Assembly (NCBI GenBank): GCA_008015085.1
Contig: SSEX01000007.1
Coordinates: forward strand, 1 to 36,154
Reading direction: 5' to 3'
DNA length: 36,154 bases
Source of the DNA: Tolumonas sp.
GTDB taxonomy: Bacteria > Pseudomonadota > Gammaproteobacteria > Enterobacterales > Aeromonadaceae
In this document: piece by piece, positions 8,384 through 15,981 of the stretch
How positions within the stretch are numbered: the first letter of the stretch is position 1
How the letters are laid out: the number at the start of each line of letters is the position of its first letter
Translations under genes and position numbers: made by a program
Notes under the pieces: generated by a model
Seen by the model: only the letters and a program-made list of their open reading frames with translations
Told to the model about the DNA's origin: nothing
The model's database searches: none

Positions 8384-8403
8384 ATTAGAAATTTTTTTCT
8401 AAT
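8384..8403. promoter_or_regulatory. Upstream TetR-type operator
   Basis: Perfect inverted repeat ATTAGAAA-TTTT-TTTCTAAT, 20 bp. It has the same outer half-sites (ATTAGAAA/TTTCTAAT) as the second palindrome at 8436-8455. Centre-to-centre distance is 52 bp, about five helical turns. It lies between divergent nudF and the tetR gene and is probably bound by that regulator (inferred). Confidence 0.7.
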
Positions 8404-8435
8404 TTCACTTGCGGTTGCTGAATTAATCGCCAATT

Positions 8436-8455
8436 ATTAGAAAAGATTTTCTAAT
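8436..8455. promoter_or_regulatory. Proximal TetR-type operator
   Basis: Perfect inverted repeat ATTAGAAAA-GA-TTTTCTAAT, 20 bp, ending 12 bases before the GTG at 8468 and directly adjoining the alternative TTG start at 8456. It repeats the half-sites of the element at 8384-8403. Its place at the 5' end of a TetR-family gene fits autorepression of the exporter operon. Confidence 0.75.
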
Positions 8456-8467
8456 TTGGATTTCAGT

Positions 8468-9121
8468 GTGGCAAATATTCCAGAAAATGGCAGCAACACG
8501 CACGGCGATGAAACCCGTCTGAAATTGATCGCGGCGGCCACCACGGTATTTATTGAACAAGGCTTTCGCTCGGCACGGGTGCAGCAAATCGCCGAGAGCG
8601 CCGGAGTCAGACTCTCCGCGATTAACTACCATTTCGGTGGTAAAGAAGGGCTTTATCTTGCCGTACTACGTCACCATGGTGAACAGGCGATTGCGCAGCA
8701 ACCCTTATTCAGCGATAGCCAACAGACCTTACAGGAACAGTTTCGTTTTATGATCCACAGCTTGCTGCTGCGCATGCTCGACGAGCAGCAAGGCTGCCAA
8801 ATCGCACCACTGATCCTGCGGGAAATGGTCAGCCCCTCCGCCGCACTGGATGATGTCTATCAGCGTTTCCAGCAACCGCAGCTAAAGCAGGTACTGAGCC
8901 TGCTTCAGAAGATCCTGCCTCAGGCCGATCAGCCTACGCTACTACGCTGTGCGCTCAGCCTGTTCGGACAATGCATTATTTACGTGCTGGCGCGGCCGCT
9001 TATTGTCCGTGTGCATCCGCAATTACTGCTACAACCTGACGCGTTGAACGACATTGAAAGCCATATTGTGCGTTTCAGCTGGGCCGGGCTGATGGCCATT
9101 CAGGAGGAATTCCATGCGTAA
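8468..9121 (+). CDS. TetR-family regulator, CecR-like
   Basis: About 217 residues. The N-terminal helix-turn-helix is typical of TetR (LKLIAAATTVFIEQGF, VQQIAESAGVRLSAINYHF, GGKEGLYLAVL). The larger C-terminal ligand domain and the gene order resemble E. coli CecR (YbiH), which controls ybhGFSR. No ATG is available: GTG at 8468 has GGA 7 bases upstream, while TTG at 8456 abuts the operator; both keep the whole HTH. Two palindromes upstream suggest autoregulation. It overlaps the next gene by 8 bases, so it is the first gene of the exporter operon. Confidence 0.88.
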   Translation: MANIPENGSNTHGDETRLKLIAAATTVFIEQGFRSARVQQIAESAGVRLSAINYHFGGKEGLYLAVLRHHGEQAIAQQPLFSDSQQTLQEQFRFMIHSLLLRMLDEQQGCQIAPLILREMVSPSAALDDVYQRFQQPQLKQVLSLLQKILPQADQPTLLRCALSLFGQCIIYVLARPLIVRVHPQLLLQPDALNDIESHIVRFSWAGLMAIQEEFHA

Positions 9122-10067
9122 TGTTCTGTTACCGTTCTGTCTGCTCGGGTTAGCCGCCTGCCAGCAGGAGACCACTGCTACCCTGCCCGGTTATGTTGAA
9201 GGCGACTATGTGCGGATTGCCACGCCGGTAGCGGGTTATTTACGAGCACTGGCCGTCACTGAAGGTCAGACCGTCAAAGCCGGTGAACCGTTATTCCGGC
9301 TGGAAAACAGTGAAACCAGTACGAATCAGCAATCGGCCCAGGCCTCGCTGAAAAAAGCGCAGGCGCAGTCCGCCGATCTGAGTAAAGGTAAACGCAGTGA
9401 AGAGATTTCGGCGCTGAATGCACAACTGGATGCGGCACAGGCGGCATTACGCTTAAGTGAACAGGAACTTGCCCGTCAACAACGACTGAGACAGCAGGGT
9501 TTCAGTAATCAGGCTGCTTTAGATCAGGCCGTCAGCACCCGCCTGCAGGCTCAGGGGAAAGTGCGGGATCTGAAAGCCCAGCTGGCGTTAGCTAATCAGG
9601 CTGCCCGCAGCGACTTACAGCTGGCGGCACAGGCTGACATCACCGCTGCAGAAGCCAAGCTGACGCATGCCGATTGGCTGGTCACTCAGGCTTCACCGGT
9701 CAGCCCGGTTAACGCGCGAGTCGAAGAAACCATCTATCAGCAAGGTGAATGGGTGCCTGCCGGATCACCAGTCATTACGTTATTAGCGGCGGATGCAGTC
9801 AAAATCCGTTTTTATATTCCCGAAACACAGTTTGCCGGTATTCATACCGGACAAACCATTTCCGTCAGCTGCGACGGTTGCAACACCACGATTCCTGCTC
9901 GCATCAGCTATATAGCCAGCGAGGCCGAATACACACCTCCGGTCATTTACAGCAAAGAAAACCGCGCCAAACTGGTGTTTATGGCAGAAGCTAAACCTAT
10001 TGATACCGCCAAACTGACATTGCATCCGGGGCAACCGGTAGCCGTTTCGTTAACCCAGACGGAGTGA
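9114..10067 (+). CDS. HlyD/YbhG-like periplasmic adaptor, probable lipoprotein
   Basis: A 317-residue membrane-fusion protein. MRNVLLPFCLLGLAAC ends in a lipobox (LAAC), so it is probably lipid-anchored; the residue after the Cys is Gln, not Asp. A biotinyl-lipoyl-like half motif (GYVEGDYVRIATPVAGYL) is followed by a long Ala/Gln/Glu-rich coiled-coil hairpin (about 70-190) and beta-barrel segments (VNARVEETIYQQGEWVPAGS, VKIRFYIPETQFAGI). Adaptors of this kind bridge an inner-membrane transporter to TolC. Start with GGAGG upstream. It overlaps tetR by 8 bases and the next gene starts 6 bases after its stop. Confidence 0.9.
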   Translation: MRNVLLPFCLLGLAACQQETTATLPGYVEGDYVRIATPVAGYLRALAVTEGQTVKAGEPLFRLENSETSTNQQSAQASLKKAQAQSADLSKGKRSEEISALNAQLDAAQAALRLSEQELARQQRLRQQGFSNQAALDQAVSTRLQAQGKVRDLKAQLALANQAARSDLQLAAQADITAAEAKLTHADWLVTQASPVSPVNARVEETIYQQGEWVPAGSPVITLLAADAVKIRFYIPETQFAGIHTGQTISVSCDGCNTTIPARISYIASEAEYTPPVIYSKENRAKLVFMAEAKPIDTAKLTLHPGQPVAVSLTQTE

Positions 10068-10072
10068 GCGAT

Positions 10073-10999
10073 ATGCAAAGCGAAGGGTGGATCATTGATG
10101 TCGAAGGGCTGAATAAACGTTTCGGCGATAAACTGGTGGTCGATAACCTGAATATGCAAGTGCGGCCTGGCGAGATCTACGGTTTCCTCGGGCCAAACGG
10201 CAGCGGTAAAACGACGTCGATTCGCATGATGTGCGGCCTGCTCACCCCCGACAGCGGTTCTGGTCATACGCTGGGTTATGACATCGTCAGTCAGGCCAGT
10301 GAGATCAAACGCCATGTGGGCTATATGACGCAACGCTTCGGCCTGTATGACGATCTCAGTCTGCGGGAAAATCTCGATTTCATTGCCCGGATCTACGGTA
10401 TGCCAGATCGCCGGCAACGGGTACAACAGGCATTAGAACGACTCGGTTTACAAGGGCGGCAGAATCAGCTGGCCGGAACGTTGTCTGGCGGCTGGAAACA
10501 ACGACTGGCACTGGCTGCCTGTATGCTGCATAACCCCAGACTACTGCTGCTGGATGAACCTACTGCCGGGGTGGATCCGAAAGCCCGCCGCGATTTCTGG
10601 GATGAGATCCACCAGCTGGCTGCCGAAGGCATGACCGTGCTGGTCTCAACTCATTACATGGATGAAGCCGAACGGTGTCACCGTCTGGGCTATATCGCCT
10701 ATGGCAAACTCCTGGCGAACGGCACACCGCAGGAACTGATCCGTCAAAGTCAGTTTTCCACCTGGCTGGTGGAAGGGAATGTCGACTCACTGTTACCTGT
10801 TTTGCAATACCATCCGGCCGTCACCCTGATCACCCGTTTTGGTAGCAGCTTGCATCTTAACGGGCTGGATGCTGCGCAATTAGCTTCTGCGATTGAACCA
10901 TTCCGGCAGCAGCCCGATCTGCACTGGCAATTGATCTCACCGCAGCTGGAAGATGTGTTCATTCATCTGATGCAGCAAAGTCAGGATAATTTTCGCTAG
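10073..10999 (+). CDS. ABC exporter ATPase, YbhF-like with a single nucleotide-binding domain
   Basis: A 308-residue ATPase. Walker A is GPNGSGKTT (40-48), the signature is LSGGWKQRL, Walker B is LLLLDEPTAGVDP, and the H-loop is STHYMDEAERC. A C-terminal ~80-residue accessory domain follows. E. coli YbhF is a tandem two-domain ATPase of about 578 residues; this one has a single domain, so it must dimerise. I prefer ATG 10073 (GGAG 8 bases upstream) over GTG 10064, which overlaps the adaptor stop. It powers the permease encoded 8 bases downstream. Confidence 0.93.
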   Translation: MQSEGWIIDVEGLNKRFGDKLVVDNLNMQVRPGEIYGFLGPNGSGKTTSIRMMCGLLTPDSGSGHTLGYDIVSQASEIKRHVGYMTQRFGLYDDLSLRENLDFIARIYGMPDRRQRVQQALERLGLQGRQNQLAGTLSGGWKQRLALAACMLHNPRLLLLDEPTAGVDPKARRDFWDEIHQLAAEGMTVLVSTHYMDEAERCHRLGYIAYGKLLANGTPQELIRQSQFSTWLVEGNVDSLLPVLQYHPAVTLITRFGSSLHLNGLDAAQLASAIEPFRQQPDLHWQLISPQLEDVFIHLMQQSQDNFR

Positions 11000-11007
11000 A
11001 GGTGCTT

Positions 11008-12144
11008 ATGGAACAGGTTTTAAGCTGGCACCGGTTGCTGGCTGTCATCATCAAAGAGTTTATTCAGCTGCGACGTGATCGGCTTACGTTTGCCATGATG
11101 GTTGGCATCCCGCTGATCCAGCTGGTGCTGTTTGGTTATGCGATTAATGGCGATCCGAAACATCTGCCAACGGTCGTTGTGACCCATGAGCAAACTCCGT
11201 TTACCCGTGCAATTGTGCAGAGTCTCGAAAACAGCGGTTATTTTCAGCTGGTCGCCGCCAATCTGGGCGATGCAGAAGCCGACAAATGGCTAGAACAAGG
11301 AGACGCACAGTTCGCCGTTATTGTCCCTGCGGGTTTCAGCAAGAAACTGCAACGCGGTGAACGGCCGCAACTGCTGGTAGCCGCTGATGCGACTGATCCC
11401 TCTGCCACCGCTAATGCCATCGGTGCATTACAGCAGCTGAGTCAGCAATGGTTACAACACGAACTGTCGGGACCACTCAATACACTGCAAGGTAAAACAC
11501 AACCCTATGAGTTGGTGATCCAGCGCCGTTTTAACCCTGAGGGACTGACGCAATACAACATCGTACCGGGTCTGATGGGAGTGATCCTGACCATGACGAT
11601 GATCATGATGACGGCACTGGCGGTCACGCGGGAAGTCGAACGCGGCACGATGGAAAATCTGTTAGCCACGCCAGTGCGCCCACTGGAAGTGATGCTGGGT
11701 AAGATCTTACCCTATGTGCTGATTGGTTTTGTGCAGGTTGGCGTGATCCTGGCTGCTGCTGAGCTACTGTTTGAAGTACCGTTTATCGGCTCTGTCAGCT
11801 GGCTATTACTCGGCGTGCTGATTTTTATCGCAGCGAATCTGAGTGTCGGTATCACTATTTCCAGTGTGGCCCGGAATCAGACACAAGCAATGCAAATGAC
11901 TTTCTTCTTTTTCCTGCCATCCATGCTGCTGTCCGGTTTTATGTTTCCATTCCGGGGCATGCCATTCTGGGCACAGCAGATTGGTGAAATATTACCGCTG
12001 ACACACTTTATCCGTCTGACCCGCGGCATTATGTTAAAAGGAAATAACATAACAGATTCATGGCCTCACATGTGGCCTTTACTGTTATTCTTATTCACTA
12101 TGCTGTTGGTGGGCGTTTTGCGTTTTCGTAAAACGCTGGATTAA
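11008..12144 (+). CDS. ABC-2 type permease, YbhS/YbhR-like
   Basis: A 378-residue membrane subunit. One N-terminal helix (about 20-40, RLTFAMMVGIPLIQLVLFGY) is followed by a ~130-residue extracytoplasmic domain and five more helices from about 180. The ABC-2 hallmark VTREVERGTMENLLATPVRP sits between helices 2 and 3, and LPSMLLSGFMFPFRGMP near 310. E. coli has two such permeases (YbhS and YbhR); here there is one, so a homodimer is likely. GAGG lies 7 bases before ATG 11008. Only 70 bases without a clear terminator separate it from tolC, so read-through is possible. Confidence 0.92.
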   Translation: MEQVLSWHRLLAVIIKEFIQLRRDRLTFAMMVGIPLIQLVLFGYAINGDPKHLPTVVVTHEQTPFTRAIVQSLENSGYFQLVAANLGDAEADKWLEQGDAQFAVIVPAGFSKKLQRGERPQLLVAADATDPSATANAIGALQQLSQQWLQHELSGPLNTLQGKTQPYELVIQRRFNPEGLTQYNIVPGLMGVILTMTMIMMTALAVTREVERGTMENLLATPVRPLEVMLGKILPYVLIGFVQVGVILAAAELLFEVPFIGSVSWLLLGVLIFIAANLSVGITISSVARNQTQAMQMTFFFFLPSMLLSGFMFPFRGMPFWAQQIGEILPLTHFIRLTRGIMLKGNNITDSWPHMWPLLLFLFTMLLVGVLRFRKTLD

Positions 12145-12214
12145 ACCAACCCGGCCCAATGAAATAATAAAAAAGTCTCCGCTAATACGGGGCACCACCA
12201 GAGAGTATGTACCG

Positions 12215-13528
12215 ATGAAAAAAACATTATTATCTGCTTTGATACTGTTGGGATTAACCCCCTTCGCCTATGCAGAAAACCTGCTGGATATTTATCATCA
12301 GGCTCAGGAAAAAGACCCGCAATTACAGGAAACGCAGGCACAGCGTGATGCGGCTTTTGAGAAAATCAATGAAGCGGATGCCGCCAAACTGCCGCAGATT
12401 GGTTTGGATGCCAACGCCGGTTATCAGAAATCTAACCGGGATGATTATTATACTGCACGGACTGCCGGCGCCGGCATTTCCCTGACTCAGGCGCTGTTTC
12501 GTCAATCCGTCTGGATGAATTCCGACATCACCAGCAAACAGGCATTATCCAGCGATGTTGCACTGAATCTGGAAAAGCAAAATCTGATGCTACGTACCGC
12601 TCAGGGATATTTTAGTGTACTGGCCGCACTGGATGCTCTGGAATATGCAACCGCCAATGAGAAGGCATTACAGCGTCAGCTTGATGAAACCCAGCAACGC
12701 TTTAATGTCGGCATGACCGCAATTACCGATGTACAAGAAGCCAAAGCCGCGCATGATCTCGCGGTTGCTGACAGCATCAATGCGCAAAACACGCTGGCAA
12801 ACAGCTATGAATCGCTGCGCCAGCTCACCGGGTCTGAACACAAATTTCTGGATACACTGAACACCGAGCGTTTCAGTACCAGCCCAATGACGCAGAATGC
12901 CGACCAATGGCTGAAACAAGCACAGGATCACAACCTGACGCTCAACCAGCTACGCATCAATAAAGATGTCGCCAAACAGCAGATTGACCTGGCCAAAGCA
13001 GGCCACCTGCCAACACTGGATCTGAAACTGGGCGCCAATTCTGATTACACCAATTATGAAAAAAATACGGCCTCCAAAGAGGACGGTACCATTCAGCAAG
13101 GCACAATCGGCCTGCAATTTAATCTGCCACTCTATTCCGGTGGTGCAACCCAGTCACAGGTCAAACAAGCACAGTTTAACTACGTCGCTGCCAGTGAAAA
13201 TCTGGAAAAAAATTACCGCACAATTCAGGCCGATTTATACAAATATTACAACAATGTCTTTGCCGGGATCGGAACCATCAATGCCTATCAGCAATCGGTG
13301 ATTTCGGCAGACAGTGCACTGACGGCCACGCAGGCGGGCTATCAGGTTGGTACCCGCACCATAGTCGATGTGCTGAATGCCACGACCAAGCTTTACTCCG
13401 CCAAGCAAAAACTCTCCGATGCCCGTTACAACTACATCCTGAACAGCCTGCAGCTCAAACTCACCGCCGGTACGCTGACCGAGCAGGATCTGCTGGATAT
13501 CAATAATGGGTTGATAACGAAAAAATGA
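12215..13528 (+). CDS. tolC: Outer-membrane efflux channel TolC
   Basis: A 437-residue outer-membrane factor with a signal peptide (MKKTLLSALILLGLTPFAYA, cleaved before EN). Two internally similar halves are visible. N-terminal features include LLDIYHQAQEKDPQL and the first strand segment AGAGISLTQALFRQ; the matching second half has GLQFNLPLYSGGATQSQVKQ and QAGYQVGTRTIVDVLNA. TolC forms the trimeric channel used by tripartite efflux pumps and type I secretion. Its order after nudF matches E. coli apart from the inserted exporter genes, which would supply a partner adaptor and transporter. Confidence 0.95.
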   Translation: MKKTLLSALILLGLTPFAYAENLLDIYHQAQEKDPQLQETQAQRDAAFEKINEADAAKLPQIGLDANAGYQKSNRDDYYTARTAGAGISLTQALFRQSVWMNSDITSKQALSSDVALNLEKQNLMLRTAQGYFSVLAALDALEYATANEKALQRQLDETQQRFNVGMTAITDVQEAKAAHDLAVADSINAQNTLANSYESLRQLTGSEHKFLDTLNTERFSTSPMTQNADQWLKQAQDHNLTLNQLRINKDVAKQQIDLAKAGHLPTLDLKLGANSDYTNYEKNTASKEDGTIQQGTIGLQFNLPLYSGGATQSQVKQAQFNYVAASENLEKNYRTIQADLYKYYNNVFAGIGTINAYQQSVISADSALTATQAGYQVGTRTIVDVLNATTKLYSAKQKLSDARYNYILNSLQLKLTAGTLTEQDLLDINNGLITKK

Positions 13529-13551
13529 TATATTGACTACATGATTTATTT

Positions 13552-13582
13552 AAAAGCCCTGTGTTGTCTGCAGGGCTTTTTG
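13552..13582 (+). terminator. Rho-independent terminator after tolC
   Basis: Perfect 10-bp stem AAAAGCCCTG/CAGGGCTTTT with a 9-base loop and a T-rich tail. It lies 24 bases past the tolC stop and also reads as a potential terminator on the other strand. Confidence 0.9.
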
Positions 13583-13611
13583 TTGCTCAGAACAATAAGG
13601 AGCAAACAGCA

Positions 13612-14544
13612 ATGACGTCCCGACATATTCCCGCCTCGTTCTTTGGTATGGTTCTCGGCTTATCCGGTCTCGGTCAGGCATGGCGGATCGCCGCTCATCT
13701 TTGGTCGTTACCGGCACCGATTGGCGAAGGACTTCTTTTACTTGCCGGATTGGTGTGGGCAATATTACTCAGCAGCTATGTACTGCAGACATTTCGTCGT
13801 TTTGAATCCGTCAAAGCTGAATTTTTGCATCCGGTACAGGGCAGCACCCCCGCATTGCTGGGTGTATCGACGTTACTGATTGTGCTGGCAATCCGGCCTT
13901 ACTCCACCACAGCCGCATGGATATTAACAGGTGCCGGGATCAGCTGGCATCTGGTGTTTTCGTTATGGCATACCGGCACCTTGTGGCAAGGTGGCCGTGA
14001 TACGCTCGATACCGCTCCGACACTGTATCTGCCTACAGTCGCCGGTAACTTCACCAGTGCAGCCGCGCTCGGTGCACTAGGACACGCAGACTGGGGCTGG
14101 TTGTTTCTGGGTGCCGGTGTATTCTCCTGGCTGGCGCTGGAATCACTGATCATTCAGCGCTTGTGGCATCCGAAAACCATGCCGGTGGCACAACGTCCAT
14201 TACTGGGCATTCAGTTTGCTCCGCCGGTCGTCTGTGCAATGGCCTGTCTGATGTTGATGCCGGGTAGTACGGCGCCGTGGTTACTGATGCTCTGGGGCTA
14301 TGGCCTGTTTCAGTTATTGCTGGGCTTGCGTCTGGGTCGCTGGCTGGGAGCACAGGCTTTTGCTCCTTCCTACTGGGCTTATACTTTTGGTGTTGCGGCA
14401 ACGACAATTTGTAGTTTAAAACTCGCCGTTGCGGGTTTACCTTCCGCCCAGTGGCTGGCCATTCCTGTCTTTACCGGCGCCAATCTGTTTATCGGTTATC
14501 TCGCACTACGAACATGTCAGATGCTGTGGCGTAAGCAGCTATAA
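13612..14544 (+). CDS. tehA: TehA/SLAC1-family transporter
   Basis: A 310-residue protein of about ten hydrophobic helices. The first segment (IPASFFGMVLGLSGLGQAWR) is the signature of the TehA (tellurite-resistance/dicarboxylate transporter, C4dic_mal_tran) family, homologous to the plant anion channel SLAC1. E. coli and Haemophilus TehA are anion channels linked to tellurite resistance when overexpressed. No tehB methyltransferase is adjacent. The start at 13612 has AAGGAG 9 bases upstream; an upstream in-frame start would lie inside the tolC terminator. Separated from tolC by that terminator, so it probably has its own promoter, which I could not identify. Confidence 0.88.
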   Translation: MTSRHIPASFFGMVLGLSGLGQAWRIAAHLWSLPAPIGEGLLLLAGLVWAILLSSYVLQTFRRFESVKAEFLHPVQGSTPALLGVSTLLIVLAIRPYSTTAAWILTGAGISWHLVFSLWHTGTLWQGGRDTLDTAPTLYLPTVAGNFTSAAALGALGHADWGWLFLGAGVFSWLALESLIIQRLWHPKTMPVAQRPLLGIQFAPPVVCAMACLMLMPGSTAPWLLMLWGYGLFQLLLGLRLGRWLGAQAFAPSYWAYTFGVAATTICSLKLAVAGLPSAQWLAIPVFTGANLFIGYLALRTCQMLWRKQL

Positions 14545-14547
14545 CGT

Positions 14548-14573
14548 AAAACGGCCAGAATTCTGGCCGTTTT
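14548..14573. terminator. Bidirectional terminator between tehA and the flavocytochrome gene
   Basis: A 26-base perfect palindrome: AAAACGGCCAGAA followed by its exact complement TTCTGGCCGTTTT. It serves the convergent genes on both sides, with U tracts in both directions. Confidence 0.88.
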
Positions 14574-14588
14574 CATTTCTATCCATCA

Positions 14589-15860
14589 TCAGCGGAAATC
14601 AAACTGCTCATAATGCAACTGGGAAGAGGGTATGCGTGTCAGTAACATGTCTCGCAGACGTTTTGGCCCACAAAACCAGATCTGCGTATCTTCGGTAATT
14701 TCCAGACTGGAGAGATCTAAATCACCATCAGTACGCCGATCAACTTGCGTAATTTTAACCCCCGTCAGCTTCGACAATTGTTGCAGACGTTCGGTGTAAA
14801 TCGCATCCTCTTTATGAACACAGTAATAAAGCTGCGTACCGGGGCGCCGTTCACCCTCAGCAACCAGACTCTCTAGCCATGCGATAAAGGGAGCAATACC
14901 AATCCCGCCTGCGATCCAATATTCCGGAAAGCCAGACTCAGGCAATACGAATCGTCCGAATGGCCCTTCTACCGAAACCTGATCGCCGACGTGCACTCGT
15001 TCAGCCAGTTGCCTGGTATAATCACCCAATTGCTTGATCGCAAAGATAATACTGCCATTTTGTATATCTTCACGCAGAATAGTAAACGGATGTGACCCTT
15101 CGTCTTTGTGCAGTGTCAGCAAGGCAAATTGCCCCGGTAAATACTCATCCTGAAAATCAGCCGGTAATCGGACTTCCAGTTCCAGAATTTTTCCCGAAGG
15201 TTGCCGAACTGCGATGATTTCACCCGCATACCGATTCAGCTTACCAATTTGCCCGGACAAACTGATCAGCGCCGCGACTGAACCAATAATCGATACCGCC
15301 AGAATCAAAATTCCGAAAGGTGCCCAGCGCAGGTTATCTGGGGTCAGATAGACACTGTGAAACGCCGCCATCAGGAACAGAACTGCACCGACCTTGTGGA
15401 TCTGGCGAAAACGACCATACGGTAACACCTTGACCAGACTGACGATGATAAAAATGACCATCGCATAAAAAGCAATTTCACCGGCTTCCTTGGCAATACC
15501 GCGTAGTGCATCAACCACATGAGACCCGGCAGGTCTGGGCCCCAGCTGCAGTAGCCCCCAGTCAGACAGCCAGCGCGGTGATTTGGTCAGAAACCAGTGC
15601 AAAAGCACCACTGTCCCTGCTGAAATGCCGCTCCATTTATGTAGCTGATAGAGGTGATCCAACCCGCCTAAGCGGCGTTCCAGCCAGAGAGGGCGTAATG
15701 CCATCAGCATCAGCGTACCCATTAGGGCTATCGCCAGCACTCCGGATAATAAAATCCCCTGATTACGCCAGAACATGAAACCCTGCTGTAAGGCATCAGA
15801 AGGTAACGCGATCCCCCAGCAGAGCAACGAAATAAAAAGAAGCGAGAAGAGATAACGCAT
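14589..15860 (-). CDS. Ferric-reductase-like flavocytochrome (membrane cytochrome b plus FAD/NAD reductase)
   Basis: A 423-residue fusion. The N-terminal ~200 residues form a ferric-reductase-like membrane domain with two His pairs spaced for haem: LHKWSGISAGTVVLLHW and IHKVGAVLFLMAAFHS. An FAD-binding barrel follows (LPGQFALLTL, then HPFTI), then an NAD(P)-binding domain (AGGIGIAPFIAWLESL, WFCGPKRLRDML). It would move electrons from NAD(P)H through FAD and haem to an acceptor outside the membrane; metal reduction or a redox partner protein are both possible. The start at 15860 has AGGA upstream; an ORF extension to 15938 lacks a site. It converges with tehA on a shared terminator. Confidence 0.85.
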   Translation of the reverse strand: MRYLFSLLFISLLCWGIALPSDALQQGFMFWRNQGILLSGVLAIALMGTLMLMALRPLWLERRLGGLDHLYQLHKWSGISAGTVVLLHWFLTKSPRWLSDWGLLQLGPRPAGSHVVDALRGIAKEAGEIAFYAMVIFIIVSLVKVLPYGRFRQIHKVGAVLFLMAAFHSVYLTPDNLRWAPFGILILAVSIIGSVAALISLSGQIGKLNRYAGEIIAVRQPSGKILELEVRLPADFQDEYLPGQFALLTLHKDEGSHPFTILREDIQNGSIIFAIKQLGDYTRQLAERVHVGDQVSVEGPFGRFVLPESGFPEYWIAGGIGIAPFIAWLESLVAEGERRPGTQLYYCVHKEDAIYTERLQQLSKLTGVKITQVDRRTDGDLDLSSLEITEDTQIWFCGPKRLRDMLLTRIPSSQLHYEQFDFR

Positions 15861-15981
15861 ACTAAAGCATCCTGTCAGTTTGGGATTATCTTCAGTAAAG
15901 CAGAGAGACATGGCAAGGCTATGCCATAAGTGTGACAAAGTGCGACAACCGGCACCGTATGATGCCGGTTTCTGATAAAAG

